Assembly (NCBI RefSeq): GCF_022129445.1
Contig: NZ_JADQAQ010000018.1
Coordinates: 1 to 64,000 of the forward strand
Direction: 5' to 3'
Origin: Photobacterium sp. Ph5
GTDB lineage: Bacteria > Pseudomonadota > Gammaproteobacteria > Enterobacterales > Vibrionaceae
DNA length: 64,000 bases
Numbering within the stretch: position 1 is the stretch's first letter; each line of letters starts with the position of its first letter. Under the pieces are notes generated by a model. That model searched no databases. It saw only the letters and a program-made list of their open reading frames with translations, and was not told the origin of the DNA. Below are positions 8,316-17,907 of the stretch, piece by piece. The translations under genes and the position numbers were made by a program.

Positions 8316-8747
8316 GTGACTCAACTAAGTCTTGAAGCTATTCACCAACAACTCAATGAGCGTAATTTTATTGCTGAAAAAGTCAGAATTGTGACAGTAG
8401 AAGCAATGGAGCCAGAAATTCTGGCCACATGCACAGCAACAGAAGATGAAACCTTCTACAACAGCTATATGAATGTGATTTATTGTAAAGGTGAGCGTTA
8501 CGTACTTGGCTATCGTTGTAATGAAGAGACCATCGTTGACCAAGCAATTATTTTCAAAGATGGTAAATACTACGATCCAACACTTCAGGCAAACAGCGAA
8601 AGCTTTGAACCTTACCAATTTGCCGTATTAGCTGAATTCAAAGTTTTTGATATGATGAAGCATGCTAAAACGAACAAAGATTTCCCGCCCGATGTCGATT
8701 TCTTATTTACAAAGAAAAAGCATTTTAAAAATGTGATTAAAGCGTAA
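8316..8747 (+). CDS. Conserved hypothetical protein, 143 residues
   Basis: A soluble 143-residue protein that I do not recognise, without signal peptide or membrane helix. The likely start is GTG 8316; the overlapping ATG at 8314 reads into TGA at once. It has two cysteines close together near residues 56 and 67, and a basic C-terminus. It stands alone and is followed by a strong terminator. The mixed alpha/beta pattern and conserved-looking aromatic positions suggest a real folded domain. Confidence 0.7.
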   Translation: MTQLSLEAIHQQLNERNFIAEKVRIVTVEAMEPEILATCTATEDETFYNSYMNVIYCKGERYVLGYRCNEETIVDQAIIFKDGKYYDPTLQANSESFEPYQFAVLAEFKVFDMMKHAKTNKDFPPDVDFLFTKKKHFKNVIKA

Positions 8748-8758
8748 TTTCTATAAAG

Positions 8759-8785
8759 AGCCGGCTTTTAGTGTCGGCTTTTTAT
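8759..8785 (+). terminator. Intrinsic terminator
   Basis: AGCCGGC pairs with GTCGGCT (one G-T wobble) over a 7-nt loop and is followed by a T-run. It ends the gene at 8316. Confidence 0.85.
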
Positions 8786-8841
8786 TTCTAATCCATTCGC
8801 AGTACAATAAATCTAAGATTTTTAGCGCGAAGGATTTGCAC

Positions 8842-9453
8842 ATGTACCTTGATATATCAACAAAGTCTCCCACTGACATCTACCATTTAATGACACAAGC
8901 CATTATCCCTCGTCCTATTGCATGGGTATTAACAGATTCTGGTGAGCATAACTATAACCTCGCCCCTTTTTCTTATTTCACCCCAGTTGCGAGTAACCCA
9001 CCATTATTAATGTTTTCTGTAGGTAAAAAGCCGAGCGGAGAAATCAAAGACACCACGCGTAACGCTATTGCCAAAAAAAAGATGGTGGTGCATATCGCTA
9101 ACATTGCGTTAGCAGAACAAGTCACTCAAACAGCCGCTTCCTTAGAGTATGGCGAGTCTGAGGTTGAACACATCCATTTAGAACTCACCTCTTTTGATGG
9201 CTTTGAACTACCAAGGTTAAAAGATTGCCCTATTGCTTTTGGTTGTCACCTATATGAAGTGAAAGAGATTGGGGAAACACCACAAAGCTTGATCTTTGCT
9301 GAAATCAAGCAAATCTACATTGATGACGAGGTTATCGATAGTGAGCAAAAGCGCCTAGTGATTGAAGCATTAAAGGTAAATCCATTATCACGCTTAGGCG
9401 GTAGTGAATACGCAATATTAGAAAAAACCTTTTCGGTCGCAAGACCCAAATAA
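8842..9453 (+). CDS. Flavin reductase-like FMN-binding protein
   Basis: A 203-residue member of the flavin-reductase-like split-barrel family. The N-terminal IIPRPIAWVLT strand, NLAPFSYFTPVASNPP, and a Lys-Pro-Ser-Gly turn are typical FMN-contact elements. Such proteins bind FMN and often reduce it with NAD(P)H; the partner here is unknown. Start: an in-frame TTG lies at 8836, but GAAGGA at 8829-8834 is properly spaced only for ATG 8842. It is a single-gene unit between two terminators. Confidence 0.85.
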   Translation: MYLDISTKSPTDIYHLMTQAIIPRPIAWVLTDSGEHNYNLAPFSYFTPVASNPPLLMFSVGKKPSGEIKDTTRNAIAKKKMVVHIANIALAEQVTQTAASLEYGESEVEHIHLELTSFDGFELPRLKDCPIAFGCHLYEVKEIGETPQSLIFAEIKQIYIDDEVIDSEQKRLVIEALKVNPLSRLGGSEYAILEKTFSVARPK

Positions 9454-9492
9454 TATCATTTCCAACTTTAAAACTATTTACCAGATTATACG

Positions 9493-9525
9493 TAAAAAAA
9501 AGCCTAGCTCGAAAACTAGGCTTTC
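9493..9525. terminator. Bidirectional terminator
   Basis: AGCCTAG (9501-9507) pairs with CTAGGCT (9516-9522), flanked by an A-run and TTTC. It serves the convergent flavin-reductase and DUF3297 genes. Confidence 0.85.
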
Positions 9526-9548
9526 ATTGATTCATTATTCAGCACGTA

Positions 9549-9797
9549 TTACTTGTAGAATGCCTCTACCGTACCTTTTAATGTAATCAAGATTGGCTGA
9601 CCGCGGCGATCTAGTGCCTTAGGTGAAGGAATTTTTACCCAACCTTCGCTGATGCAGTACTCATCAACATCAAAACGCTCTTTGCCGTTAAGACGAATGC
9701 CGATGTCATGGTTGAAACACTCTGCCACGTGATGAGGGCTACGAGGGTTACCTGAAAGACGATCTGGTAATGCTGGTTGTGATGTTGTATCTGTCAT
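9549..9797 (-). CDS. DUF3297 family protein
   Basis: An 82-residue protein matching the DUF3297 pattern: N-terminal ALPDRLS, then NPRSPHHVAECF, IGIRLNGKERFDVDEYC, SEGWVKI and a C-terminal LKGTVEAFY. Function unknown; the family is widespread, small and very conserved in proteobacteria. The frame also has a TTG two codons earlier (9803), but ATG 9797 is the family's usual start. It is an isolated gene. Confidence 0.88.
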   Translation of the reverse strand: MTDTTSQPALPDRLSGNPRSPHHVAECFNHDIGIRLNGKERFDVDEYCISEGWVKIPSPKALDRRGQPILITLKGTVEAFYK

Positions 9798-10139
9798 GAT
9801 CAAAAATTCTATCGTTAATAAAAAACGTCGGTATTGTAGAGAATATAACGTTCACGCTCAATAGATAAAGAATCTATTTCTTTTTGAGCCCTTACCTGTA
9901 ACCCATTACGCCTAAATTTCATTTACATCATAGAAATATTAACTATTTATTACACTCTTATATAAGAGAATATTCACACTCCCCTATGTAATAAAAGCAT
10001 ACTCATTCATTAATTCTGAATTTCATCGCAACAACTCCCCATCAAATGCAATGTATTACATATAATAATGAAAAATCCTTATTGGCATATAAAATAATTT
10101 TATAAATGGAAGAACGATGTAATAAGGAATGATTTATAT
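9798..10139. other. AT-rich intergenic region before chemoreceptor
   Basis: Very AT-rich, with promoters expected for both flanking divergent genes. The only structure seen is a bulged hairpin, GCTCAA with TTGAGC (9856-9889), around an inner AGAT/ATCT pair. No gene found. Confidence 0.5.
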
Positions 10140-12446
10140 ATGAAAATAGCTAAAAAGATCACGATATACTTATCGATCTTATGCGCATGCTCTGTCATTA
10201 TCTCTGGTGTGTATATTGCTTGGAAAAGTGCAGAGATCAGTGAAAATGCCATTTACGACCGCGCAATCGAGCAGCTAATTTCTATCCGAGAAATCAAAAA
10301 ATCTGAAATTAAAAATCATTTCAAAACAACGGCAACCTTACTTTCGACTTTAGCTTCCGATCCAAGTATCCAAAATGCGATAAGCGATTTTGAGCAAGCT
10401 TATGCGTCTTATCCAACCGACCAAATTAACCTGCAAAATAAACAACAATTACAGAAATTTTATAAAACTCAATTTGAACCTAAATATAAAGATAAGAATA
10501 AAATTGCAAATATGGCAGAACTTTACCTGCAACTATCTCCTACTGCTGCAGGATTACAAGCGAGATACATTGCGAACAACCATTATCCAATGGGAGAAAA
10601 ACACTTATTAGATACCGACACACTTAATAATGACTATGACAAAGCCCATGCGAGCTACCATCCTGTTCTACGCCATTATCTAGAATCATTTGGTTTTTAC
10701 GATATATTCCTAATTGATAACAAGGGTGACATTGTTTATAGCGTGTTTAAAGAAGTCGATTTTGCCACTAATTTAGAACAAGGCCCCTTTAAAACAAGTC
10801 GCATAGCTTCTGCTTATAACACAGCAAAAACTTTGAATACCGGTGAAGTAACCTTAACCGATTTTAGCCCCTATACACCTTCATTTGAACAACCAGCATC
10901 ATTTTTGGCTACCCCTATTTTCTCTGGTAACGAACAACTAGGAGTATTAGTCATTCAATTACCCATAGACGCTATTAATAACATTATGACCTTTGATGGC
11001 AAATGGAATACAGCAGGGTTAGGCAACAGCGGTGAAACCTATTTAGTAGGAACAGATCTTACCCTGCGCAGCCAATCTCGTTTCTTTTTAGAAAATAAAA
11101 ATGAATATATAAAAACCTTAGAAAACAATGAAATCACATCTTATATTATTGATAATATAGAGAAAAAAGATACGGCCATTGGCTTTCAACCGGTTAATAC
11201 ATCAAGCGTAACCTTAGCAAAAACAGGACAAACGGGAAGCCATGCGATTACCGATTATAGAAATATTGAAGTCCTTTCAGCTTATGCTCCAATTCGTTTA
11301 CTCAACCAAGATTGGGTGATAATCAGTGAGATAGACAAAGCCGAAGCCTTAATCGATGTTACTCAGCTCAAAGCACAACTCTATAAAACGGTTGCTATTT
11401 GTACTCTGATCTTATTATTGTTTGCTGCTATCATTTCTTACTTCATTGGTGAATCTATTGCCAGACCAATTATGGTATTATCAAAGAAAATTGTTGCCAT
11501 CAGTCATAACAAAAAACTTTCATCACGATTAAGTATTCGCCATGGAGGTAAGGAAGTCAGTGAATTGTCAGCATCTTTCAATGCTTTTATCGCCACATTA
11601 GAAGACTCTTTTGTCCAATTTTCAGACTCTAGCCATTCCTTAAAAAAACAATCATCTACCATTGAAAATAATGCTGTTACTATGGCTCAATCTGCAATAA
11701 AACAAAGTGATAACTGCGAAAGTATTGCGGCTGCCGTCACCGAGATGACCGCTTCAGTCAATGAGATTGCTCGCTTTTCCGATAACACTTCTCACCATGT
11801 ATTAGAAGCCAATGAAAAAAGCACAGAATCAATTAAAAGTGCAGATCTGTTAAAAAACGATATTGATAGTCTTGTTATTCAAATGAATAAAGCATTAACC
11901 ATTATTGACAACTTAAAACATGAAAGTGCTGATATTTCAGACGTACTGAATGTCATCAATGAAGTGGCAGAAAAAACCAATTTGCTAGCATTAAACGCCG
12001 CCATTGAGGCCGCAAGAGCAGGAGAACATGGACGTGGATTTGCGGTGGTTGCTGATGAAGTTCGTGTATTGGCTTCTATGACAAAAGATTCAACAGAGAA
12101 CATCAAACAGAAAATAGCTCGTTTACAAAATGAATCAAACCAAATCGCTGCAAGTGTTCAACAAGCACATCAACTACTCGATCAAGGTGTAGCAAGCTGC
12201 GAGGCTAATAATACTAATCTGTATAACATTCATAACATGCTCAATCAGTTACAAAAAATGAGTCAGGAAATCGCTCAAGCAACCAATGAACAAGCAAGTG
12301 TAACCAATGATATTAGTGAATCCATGACGATAATTGCTGAGTCTTCGCAATCTACGAAGGAAAAATCATCAGAAATAAAACAGATATCAACAGAGCTTAA
12401 AGCGCAATCAGAACTAATGGATACAGTGATTCGGCAGTATTCATAG
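10140..12446 (+). CDS. Methyl-accepting chemotaxis protein, large dCache-type sensor
   Basis: A 768-residue chemoreceptor: membrane helix about 7-29, a large periplasmic ligand domain of about 380 residues (dCache-like: long helix then two alpha/beta modules, with [16 protein letters not shown] strand and [14 protein letters not shown]), second helix about 415-437, HAMP, and a cytoplasmic signalling helix bundle. The hairpin tip, with [22 protein letters not shown] and [12 protein letters not shown], is near residues 608-645. There is no C-terminal CheR/CheB pentapeptide. The size is larger than Tsr/Tar-type receptors. The ligand is not predictable. It is a single-gene unit. Confidence 0.93.
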   Translation: MKIAKKITIYLSILCACSVIISGVYIAWKSAEISENAIYDRAIEQLISIREIKKSEIKNHFKTTATLLSTLASDPSIQNAISDFEQAYASYPTDQINLQNKQQLQKFYKTQFEPKYKDKNKIANMAELYLQLSPTAAGLQARYIANNHYPMGEKHLLDTDTLNNDYDKAHASYHPVLRHYLESFGFYDIFLIDNKGDIVYSVFKEVDFATNLEQGPFKTSRIASAYNTAKTLNTGEVTLTDFSPYTPSFEQPASFLATPIFSGNEQLGVLVIQLPIDAINNIMTFDGKWNTAGLGNSGETYLVGTDLTLRSQSRFFLENKNEYIKTLENNEITSYIIDNIEKKDTAIGFQPVNTSSVTLAKTGQTGSHAITDYRNIEVLSAYAPIRLLNQDWVIISEIDKAEALIDVTQLKAQLYKTVAICTLILLLFAAIISYFIGESIARPIMVLSKKIVAISHNKKLSSRLSIRHGGKEVSELSASFNAFIATLEDSFVQFSDSSHSLKKQSSTIENNAVTMAQSAIKQSDNCESIAAAVTEMTASVNEIARFSDNTSHHVLEANEKSTESIKSADLLKNDIDSLVIQMNKALTIIDNLKHESADISDVLNVINEVAEKTNLLALNAAIEAARAGEHGRGFAVVADEVRVLASMTKDSTENIKQKIARLQNESNQIAASVQQAHQLLDQGVASCEANNTNLYNIHNMLNQLQKMSQEIAQATNEQASVTNDISESMTIIAESSQSTKEKSSEIKQISTELKAQSELMDTVIRQYS

Positions 12447-12533
12447 AATAACCAACAAAAGAATGAGCATAGGTGACAGCTCTTTTTAGAAAAAAACAAA
12501 AATTCTCGGTTGTTATTTAATGGAACAAATACC

Positions 12534-12571
12534 AAAAAGCCCCCAAGATATCGGTATCTTGAGGGCTTTTT
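12534..12571. terminator. Bidirectional terminator
   Basis: AAAAAGCCC...CCAAGATA pairs with TATCTTG...GGGCTTTTT over a TCGG tetraloop, with A-run and T-run at the two ends. It separates the convergent chemoreceptor and PACE genes. Confidence 0.92.
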
Positions 12572-12584
12572 ATAGCACCACCAA

Positions 12585-13007
12585 TTAGTGTGCCACTTCA
12601 GGAACAGGGAAAATCTTATCGTAAATCAGATTATACACATAAGCATAAATTAAGTAGAAAACCACCATACCAATATCCAGTATAAATGCTTCCCAAATCG
12701 ACACCTTTAATACCCAAGATAAAATAGGAATAGTGACAATTAATAATCCAGCTTCAAAGCCTACGCTATGTACTACACGCTGCAACGATGTTTTCTTAAG
12801 AGTTTTATAGCGGCGTACCATTAACTTATCAAACCAGTTATTATAAACGTAGTTCCAACCTGTAGCTAAAAATGAAAACGCAATGCCAACTGCTCCAACA
12901 TGATCAGAATCATAGCCAAATTGACTCAACACACCAACTAACAGCACTAATCCAATAATTTCAAAACAAACGGCATGACGAATACGATCAAAACGTGTTC
13001 TCATCAT
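12585..13007 (-). CDS. PACE-family multidrug efflux protein (AceI-like)
   Basis: A 140-residue inner-membrane protein with four helices arranged as two bacterial-transmembrane-pair repeats. The N-terminal R-x-x-H-A-x-x-F-E signature is intact (RIRHAVCFE), with the membrane Glu at E16 that in AceI is needed for proton-coupled export of chlorhexidine-like compounds. The physiological substrate of the family is uncertain; short-chain diamines are reported for AceI. The reading frame begins at a TTG (13013), but GAGG is correctly spaced for ATG 13007. It stands alone. Confidence 0.88.
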   Translation of the reverse strand: MMRTRFDRIRHAVCFEIIGLVLLVGVLSQFGYDSDHVGAVGIAFSFLATGWNYVYNNWFDKLMVRRYKTLKKTSLQRVVHSVGFEAGLLIVTIPILSWVLKVSIWEAFILDIGMVVFYLIYAYVYNLIYDKIFPVPEVAH

Positions 13008-13127
13008 AAACAACCTCAGTACAACTTTTCTTCTATTTTATAAATACCTAAAAGGAATAGCTGGATTATAGGCATTATCCTAAGGCTAACAAGCTAGATA
13101 CTATCCGAAAAACGGATAGTTATGCGG

Positions 13128-14120
13128 TTACTTAATAAGTTCAGCTGCTTTACACTGCGCTTTTCCCATTACATCGATTTTATGAACAGCATGATGTTTT
13201 GCCGCTTTATGTAAGGCATTTTTCTCTATTTGTAACTGTTCAACTTGTGCTCGTAGTTTATCGATAAGCTCTTGAGAACCTTGTTGTTTTGATTCATTTT
13301 GTTCTAATAATTTAAACAGCTCTGCTACTTCTTGGGCGTTTTCATCGCTTTTGTGCGTAATTTCATCAATCGATTTTTGGTGCTGTTCTATTTCACTGAC
13401 AAGCTGTTTTACAAAAGATCCCATCTCATCTGCAGATCCAGCTAAACGATTAAACATCAATAAAAATTCGCATACTTGTTCATTATGAGAAAAATTAGGG
13501 TAACGAATTTTATGATCAATCTCCGTCCAACCTTCTTCAAAAATCGTTCTTACTTGAACTTCACTAAATACAATATGATTTAATGGCTGTGAACCAAAGA
13601 CATAATGTAATGACCGATACCCGGCTGGATGGATCTTCACTTCAACATCATCAGGTAATTCAGTAAATACCCTATCATCACCATTACGCACATAATAAAT
13701 CGGTGGTTCTGCATTCTTCCATTCTTGACAAAGATAATCATGAATAGGTAAACAATCTTCTTTAAATAAATGCAGTGCTCGTACGCCAATTAAATCCGTT
13801 ACAATACTGTCGTAATTAGCTTCGTTAATACCGACGTATTTTTGTTTAAAGGTAGGTGTATTAGGCTGTGTTTTACGAACAATCTTTTCCATTAAATGTT
13901 GCGGATCTTTTACGCGCCATCGAACGGAATGTACATACTGACAACGCTGAATAATACGAGCGTACATTTCAGCCGTTTCTTTTAATTGTTCTAAATTAGC
14001 TTCATGATTAAGGCCAATTTGATGCAATGTTTGCCAGTCAACAGAACTTGCCTGCCACTCTTGTTGAGTTATACGGTTTTCACTTAAAAAAGATGCTTCA
14101 GTTAAATCTGCAATGCTCAT
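13128..14120 (-). CDS. Single-domain RelA/SpoT-type synthetase with coiled-coil tail
   Basis: A 330-residue protein with the RelA/SpoT nucleotidyltransferase domain at about 61-210: RWRVKD at 67-72, DLIGVR at 109-114, GYRSLHYV at 167-174, EVQVRT at 187-192 and HKIRY at 203-207. These match the ATP/GTP-binding and Glu-containing motifs of (p)ppGpp synthetases. No HD hydrolase, TGS or ACT domain is present, so it belongs with small alarmone synthetases. The last 90 residues are a charged coiled coil (about 235-310). Vibrio RelV is the obvious comparison, but this protein is longer and I cannot assign it as RelV. The KTSC gene lies 168 bases upstream on the same strand. Confidence 0.82.
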   Translation of the reverse strand: MSIADLTEASFLSENRITQQEWQASSVDWQTLHQIGLNHEANLEQLKETAEMYARIIQRCQYVHSVRWRVKDPQHLMEKIVRKTQPNTPTFKQKYVGINEANYDSIVTDLIGVRALHLFKEDCLPIHDYLCQEWKNAEPPIYYVRNGDDRVFTELPDDVEVKIHPAGYRSLHYVFGSQPLNHIVFSEVQVRTIFEEGWTEIDHKIRYPNFSHNEQVCEFLLMFNRLAGSADEMGSFVKQLVSEIEQHQKSIDEITHKSDENAQEVAELFKLLEQNESKQQGSQELIDKLRAQVEQLQIEKNALHKAAKHHAVHKIDVMGKAQCKAAELIK

Positions 14121-14288
14121 TATTGCCTACTCTGTTTACGATGAATAAGCGTAATTCTGCTCATTATGATTACGCTCTATTATCGTAAAAATATGCCTGT
14201 AGAACTTATTTCGCAATCTGTATTTTATTCGAAAAATGAAATCTTAAGAAACAGACAAAAAAATGAGCATGTACATATAGTGAGGATA

Positions 14289-14501
14289 TTACAGCACTTG
14301 GCTATAAACAGATTTGATATGACTCTTAAAATGCTCTTCTACCGATTCTGCAGATGCAAAATGATAAAATGCGTATTTGGAAACCGCAGAAAAAACACAA
14401 TAAGGTTGGCGCTGCCCCATATCAACATAAAGCTCATTTTTTGTTTCGTTATAACCCACTTTACGAATTGAGTTAGATTCAACGGCGATCCAATTAATCA
14501 T
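14289..14501 (-). CDS. KTSC-domain protein
   Basis: A 70-residue protein made of one KTSC domain: early V-E-S-N-S-I-R-K-V-G-Y, a central L-Y-V-D-M strand, aromatic Y-x-V-F, and a C-terminal F-x-x-x-I-x-x-x-Y. KTSC domains are small predicted nucleic-acid-linked modules of unknown biochemical role, often near phage or lysyl-tRNA synthetase genes. GGAG precedes the ATG. It lies upstream of the alarmone-synthetase gene in the same direction. A longer plus-strand frame (14166-14471) covers it, but that frame has no ribosome site or recognisable product. Confidence 0.8.
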   Translation of the reverse strand: MINWIAVESNSIRKVGYNETKNELYVDMGQRQPYCVFSAVSKYAFYHFASAESVEEHFKSHIKSVYSQVL

Positions 14502-14653
14502 TATAGCGACTCCATTTACTACTTTATGACTGGCTTTAGTTTGCAGAAAGGCTTAGCATTGCGCCAGTAGTCAACAAGCTAAATAAAGTAATTATTTTAA
14601 AATTCAATGATAGATCACTTTGCGTTATTAATTAGAAGTCTTATTCAAAAAAG

Positions 14654-14681
14654 AAAAAGCCGACAAAAATGCCGACTTTTT
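14654..14681 (-). terminator. Terminator of BCCT gene (uses a G-U pair)
   Basis: Read on the minus strand, AAAAAGTCG pairs with CGGCTTTTT through one U-G wobble over a 10-nt loop, ending in a T-run. On the plus strand the same position is a C-A mismatch, so it works best for the minus-strand BCCT gene. Confidence 0.75.
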
Positions 14682-14705
14682 GAACATCGTTTACCTTACT
14701 GCTGT

Positions 14706-16298
14706 TTATGAATATAAGTGTCGTTCACTCATCAATCCTTTCCATAAACTCACGCACGTTATTACCAGAATAAAGCTAAACGGTAGCGCGGTTATCACCA
14801 CTCCGGACTGTAATGCTTCTAATGCTTGAGCACCACCAACCCATAATAAAATGGCAGCAATAACACCTTCAATCGTTGCCCAGAAAATACGTTGTGGTAC
14901 TGGCGCATCTAATTTACCACCTGCGGTAATACTATCGATAACTAACGATGCAGAATCCGATGATGTCACGAAGAATACTAAAATAAGTACAATCGAAATC
15001 ACAGATAACAACAAGCTCATTGGCATCGCATCAAATACATAGAATAAAGTCAGGGATAGATCTTGTAGGCCATGTAATCCCAACTCTCCTACCTTTGTCG
15101 CTACCTGCTCTACTGCAATACCACCGAAGACAGAAAACCAAGTCATTGTTACTAATGTTGGAATAAAGAGAACGGCAAAAATAAACTGTCTTACTGTTCG
15201 TCCTTTTGATACTCGAGCGATAAAGATACCCACAAATGGCGCATATGAAATCCACCATGCCCAATAGAAGATAGTCCAACCATGACGCCATGTATCATCT
15301 GTACGACCAATAGGATTGCTTAGCGCAAAGAAGTTCTTCGCATACGCCATAAAAGTATCAGGTAGCGAATGTTTAACGACATCAAAACCCAAAATGGCAA
15401 CTAAAACTAGCAGTCCAAACGCAATCACAATATTGATATTACTAAGAAGTTTAACCCCGCCATCAATACCTCGTATTACAGAGAAAATCGCGATTGATGT
15501 AACAAAGGCAATAATACCGAACTGTAACCCCAAGCCGCCGTGAGTACCAAATACATAATTAATACCACTCGCCGCTTGTTGTGCGCCTAATCCTAAAGAG
15601 GTCACTAAACCAAATAGAGTAGAAACAACTGCCAGAATATCAACGGCATGACCTAACCATCCCCATGCTCGATCACCAAAAATAGGGAACAACAAAGATC
15701 GAATTGATAACGGCAAGTTCTTGTTATAGGCAAAAAAGGCTAACGCTAATGCTGCTACTGCGTAAATAGACCAAGCGCTGATCCCCCAGTGGAACACACT
15801 ACCTGCCATTGCTAATTGCTTAGCTTCAGGCGTTAGAGCAACAACATTAAAAGGAGTCCCAAACCAATCAGTGAAATAAGCCGTTGGCTCTGCAACACCA
15901 AAAAACATAATACCGCTAGCAATACCCGCAGCAAATAACATTGAACTCCATGACAATGTTGAATGTTCAGGCTTTGCCTCTTTACCACCGATACGAATTT
16001 TACCGAGTGGTGAAAGCATTAAGAATATACAAAAAACTGCGAAAGTATTAACAGCCCACATAAAGTAGCTATCAAACTGCTCCATAATACCGTTTCTAGT
16101 ATTATTTAATGCGGTTTTTGCTGTCGCAGGATCAACAACTAACATCACAGCAATAAATAGCAAAATTAATATCGCACTAATACCAAACACCGGTTTGTGA
16201 ATATCAAATCCCCAGCGCTGAATATTATCTTGTCCAACTTGATAATCAGTCGTTTCTATACTGTATTTACTACTTACTTTATCCGTCGAAGTATTCAA
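14706..16298 (-). CDS. BCCT-family betaine/carnitine/choline transporter
   Basis: A 530-residue transporter with 12 predicted helices, of the family that imports quaternary-amine osmolytes (glycine betaine, choline, carnitine, DMSP). Signature elements: the W-G-x-S-x-W-S-x-Y motif in helix 4, and W-x-I-F-Y-W-A-W-W-I-S-Y-A-P-F-V-G in helix 8. The first unwound-helix region reads AGIASGIMFFGVAEP. The substrate cannot be fixed. The frame begins with TTG 16298, preceded by AGGA 4 bases upstream; no nearby ATG would keep the N-terminal region. Likely osmotic-stress role. Single-gene unit. Confidence 0.9.
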   Translation of the reverse strand: MNTSTDKVSSKYSIETTDYQVGQDNIQRWGFDIHKPVFGISAILILLFIAVMLVVDPATAKTALNNTRNGIMEQFDSYFMWAVNTFAVFCIFLMLSPLGKIRIGGKEAKPEHSTLSWSSMLFAAGIASGIMFFGVAEPTAYFTDWFGTPFNVVALTPEAKQLAMAGSVFHWGISAWSIYAVAALALAFFAYNKNLPLSIRSLLFPIFGDRAWGWLGHAVDILAVVSTLFGLVTSLGLGAQQAASGINYVFGTHGGLGLQFGIIAFVTSIAIFSVIRGIDGGVKLLSNINIVIAFGLLVLVAILGFDVVKHSLPDTFMAYAKNFFALSNPIGRTDDTWRHGWTIFYWAWWISYAPFVGIFIARVSKGRTVRQFIFAVLFIPTLVTMTWFSVFGGIAVEQVATKVGELGLHGLQDLSLTLFYVFDAMPMSLLLSVISIVLILVFFVTSSDSASLVIDSITAGGKLDAPVPQRIFWATIEGVIAAILLWVGGAQALEALQSGVVITALPFSFILVITCVSLWKGLMSERHLYS

Positions 16299-16599
16299 AA
16301 AATCCTACCTTGTTATGTGAATCCAACAATATTATTTAGAACACTAAACAATATTTCGCCGCAACCATAACAATAGAGAGGATAAACAACAAACAATAAC
16401 AGCAAAAATGGGTTATAAATTACATAAAACTGACAAATAGTAGTGTCTTATTGTTTTTCACACGAAGTATTTATTGAGCAAATAAATTATGACGATGACG
16501 GTTAACAAGAACACAGTGGTTTAGCGGTTTACATCTAATTCATTACTGAATGGGCAATGATTTACTGTACCGTATTTAAGGTTAGTGGATATATACCTA
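16299..16599. other. Intergenic region upstream of BCCT gene
   Basis: About 300 AT-rich bases between two minus-strand genes. It should hold the BCCT promoter. No gene, clear terminator for benE or long repeat seen. Confidence 0.4.
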
Positions 16600-17781
16600 T
16601 CAACGCCCAGCAATTAATACTGGTTTTGTACTCTGCATTAACTTGAAATGACATAAGCCAACACCCACTCCCCATATAGCTGCACTGATCCCTAATAAAT
16701 GAATACCTGATAAAGTTATTAATAAAGTAAGTATCGCCGACTCTCGGTATTCATCGGTAGAAAATGCATTAAACAAACAACTTATCAAGGTACTTAATAG
16801 AGCCAGTCCTGCAAGAATATCGGCTAAACCGTCTGGCAAAGATACAAAAATAGTTACAACAATCGATGCCCAAATACCCATTAATACATAAAAACCACCA
16901 GCACAGATAGCTGCTTTGTAGCGATCATTGTGTTGACCATCAATGTCATCATTCATACAAATTGCAGCAATTATTGCTGCAAGATTAATTGTGAATATCC
17001 CGCATGGTGCAGCAATCATGTTGACCAGGCCTGTTCCCAAAAATACAGGGCGAACTGGTGCTTTAAATTGAAAATTTCGAAGTACCGCAAAACCTGCAAT
17101 ATTTTGCGAGAGCATGGTGATTAAATATAGTGGAATCGCGATATTAATGATTGATTGAAATTGAAAGCTCGGACTTAACCAATAAAACGTTGGCATAGCC
17201 AGATTGATTGCAGTGGTATTTAACGTATTGGAATACAATGCAATACCGAGTGAAGCCAATAAAGTCAGCAACATCGAATATCGAGCAATATAACGTTTCG
17301 TAACGATATACACACTAAACAACAACAAAAACATAATTGGGTGTGTTTCTATTTGGGTAAATCCACTTAAACAAATAGGCAATATCACACCACACAATAA
17401 AGCTGAAGTAATAGGTGACGGAATACGTTGTAACGCTACAGACAATGGTCGAATTAGTCCGGTAATAAAGGTCAATAAACCACAAACAATAAATGCGCCA
17501 ATTAAATCAGTCGTACTGTAACCCTGCACTGCTGTGATCAAAAAAGCAGCACCGGGAGTAGACCATGCTGTTAATACTGGTACTTTAAAATAAAAAGAAT
17601 AAGCAATAGTCGTAATACCCATGATTAAACCCAGTGCAAACAACCAACTATTAACCTGCCACTGAGTTAAGCCCATTGCAGTTAAAGCATGAATAACCAA
17701 AATGATAGACGATGTATAGGCCACTATAACCGCTATCACCCCAGCAGATATGTGACTCACATTAAATCGCAATTTTCTCAT
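16600..17781 (-). CDS. benE: BenE-family benzoate/H+ symporter-type transporter
   Basis: A 393-residue inner-membrane protein with 11-12 helices, related to BenE/YdcO of the nucleobase-transporter fold. Typical elements are the N-terminal PVLTAWSTPGAAFL and the central GLVNMIAAPCGIFTINLAAI segment, which is a signature of the family. BenE of Acinetobacter imports benzoate; the substrate of the E. coli YdcO branch is not established. It is divergent from an XRE-cupin regulator, the same arrangement as ydcO-ydcN (sutR) in E. coli. Three copies of a 20-bp palindrome lie between them and probably control both. Confidence 0.88.
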   Translation of the reverse strand: MRKLRFNVSHISAGVIAVIVAYTSSIILVIHALTAMGLTQWQVNSWLFALGLIMGITTIAYSFYFKVPVLTAWSTPGAAFLITAVQGYSTTDLIGAFIVCGLLTFITGLIRPLSVALQRIPSPITSALLCGVILPICLSGFTQIETHPIMFLLLFSVYIVTKRYIARYSMLLTLLASLGIALYSNTLNTTAINLAMPTFYWLSPSFQFQSIINIAIPLYLITMLSQNIAGFAVLRNFQFKAPVRPVFLGTGLVNMIAAPCGIFTINLAAIIAAICMNDDIDGQHNDRYKAAICAGGFYVLMGIWASIVVTIFVSLPDGLADILAGLALLSTLISCLFNAFSTDEYRESAILTLLITLSGIHLLGISAAIWGVGVGLCHFKLMQSTKPVLIAGR

Positions 17782-17807
17782 TCTCTACCCCTTAGAACAA
17801 TGCTAAT

Positions 17808-17827
17808 ATGTGCGTTATAGCGCACAA
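17808..17827. promoter_or_regulatory. Operator copy 1 (benE side)
   Basis: ATGTGCGTTATAGCGCACAA: 18 of 20 bases as in the perfect palindrome at 17877. It begins 27 bases before the benE start codon, where it would overlap the benE promoter or leader. Confidence 0.75.
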
Positions 17828-17842
17828 TAAAGATAAATTTAT

Positions 17843-17862
17843 TTGTACGTTATAGCGCACAA
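17843..17862. promoter_or_regulatory. Operator copy 2 (middle)
   Basis: TTGTACGTTATAGCGCACAA: the right half-site is perfect and the left has two changes. Its centre lies 35 bases from copy 1 and 34 from copy 3, about 3.3 helical turns each. Confidence 0.75.
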
Positions 17863-17876
17863 TCGGAACTCTATCA

Positions 17877-17896
17877 TTGTGCGCTATAGCGCACAA
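17877..17896. promoter_or_regulatory. Operator copy 3, perfect palindrome (regulator side)
   Basis: TTGTGCGCTATAGCGCACAA is a perfect 20-bp palindrome ending 11 bases before the regulator's start codon, next to its ribosome site. The simplest reading is autorepression by the XRE-cupin protein. Confidence 0.8.
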
Positions 17897-17907
17897 CAGG
17901 AAAAATG

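Noticed and set aside
14166-14471. 101-codon plus-strand frame over the KTSC gene
   Set aside because: No ribosome site; the opposite strand has a recognisable domain and a GGAG site.
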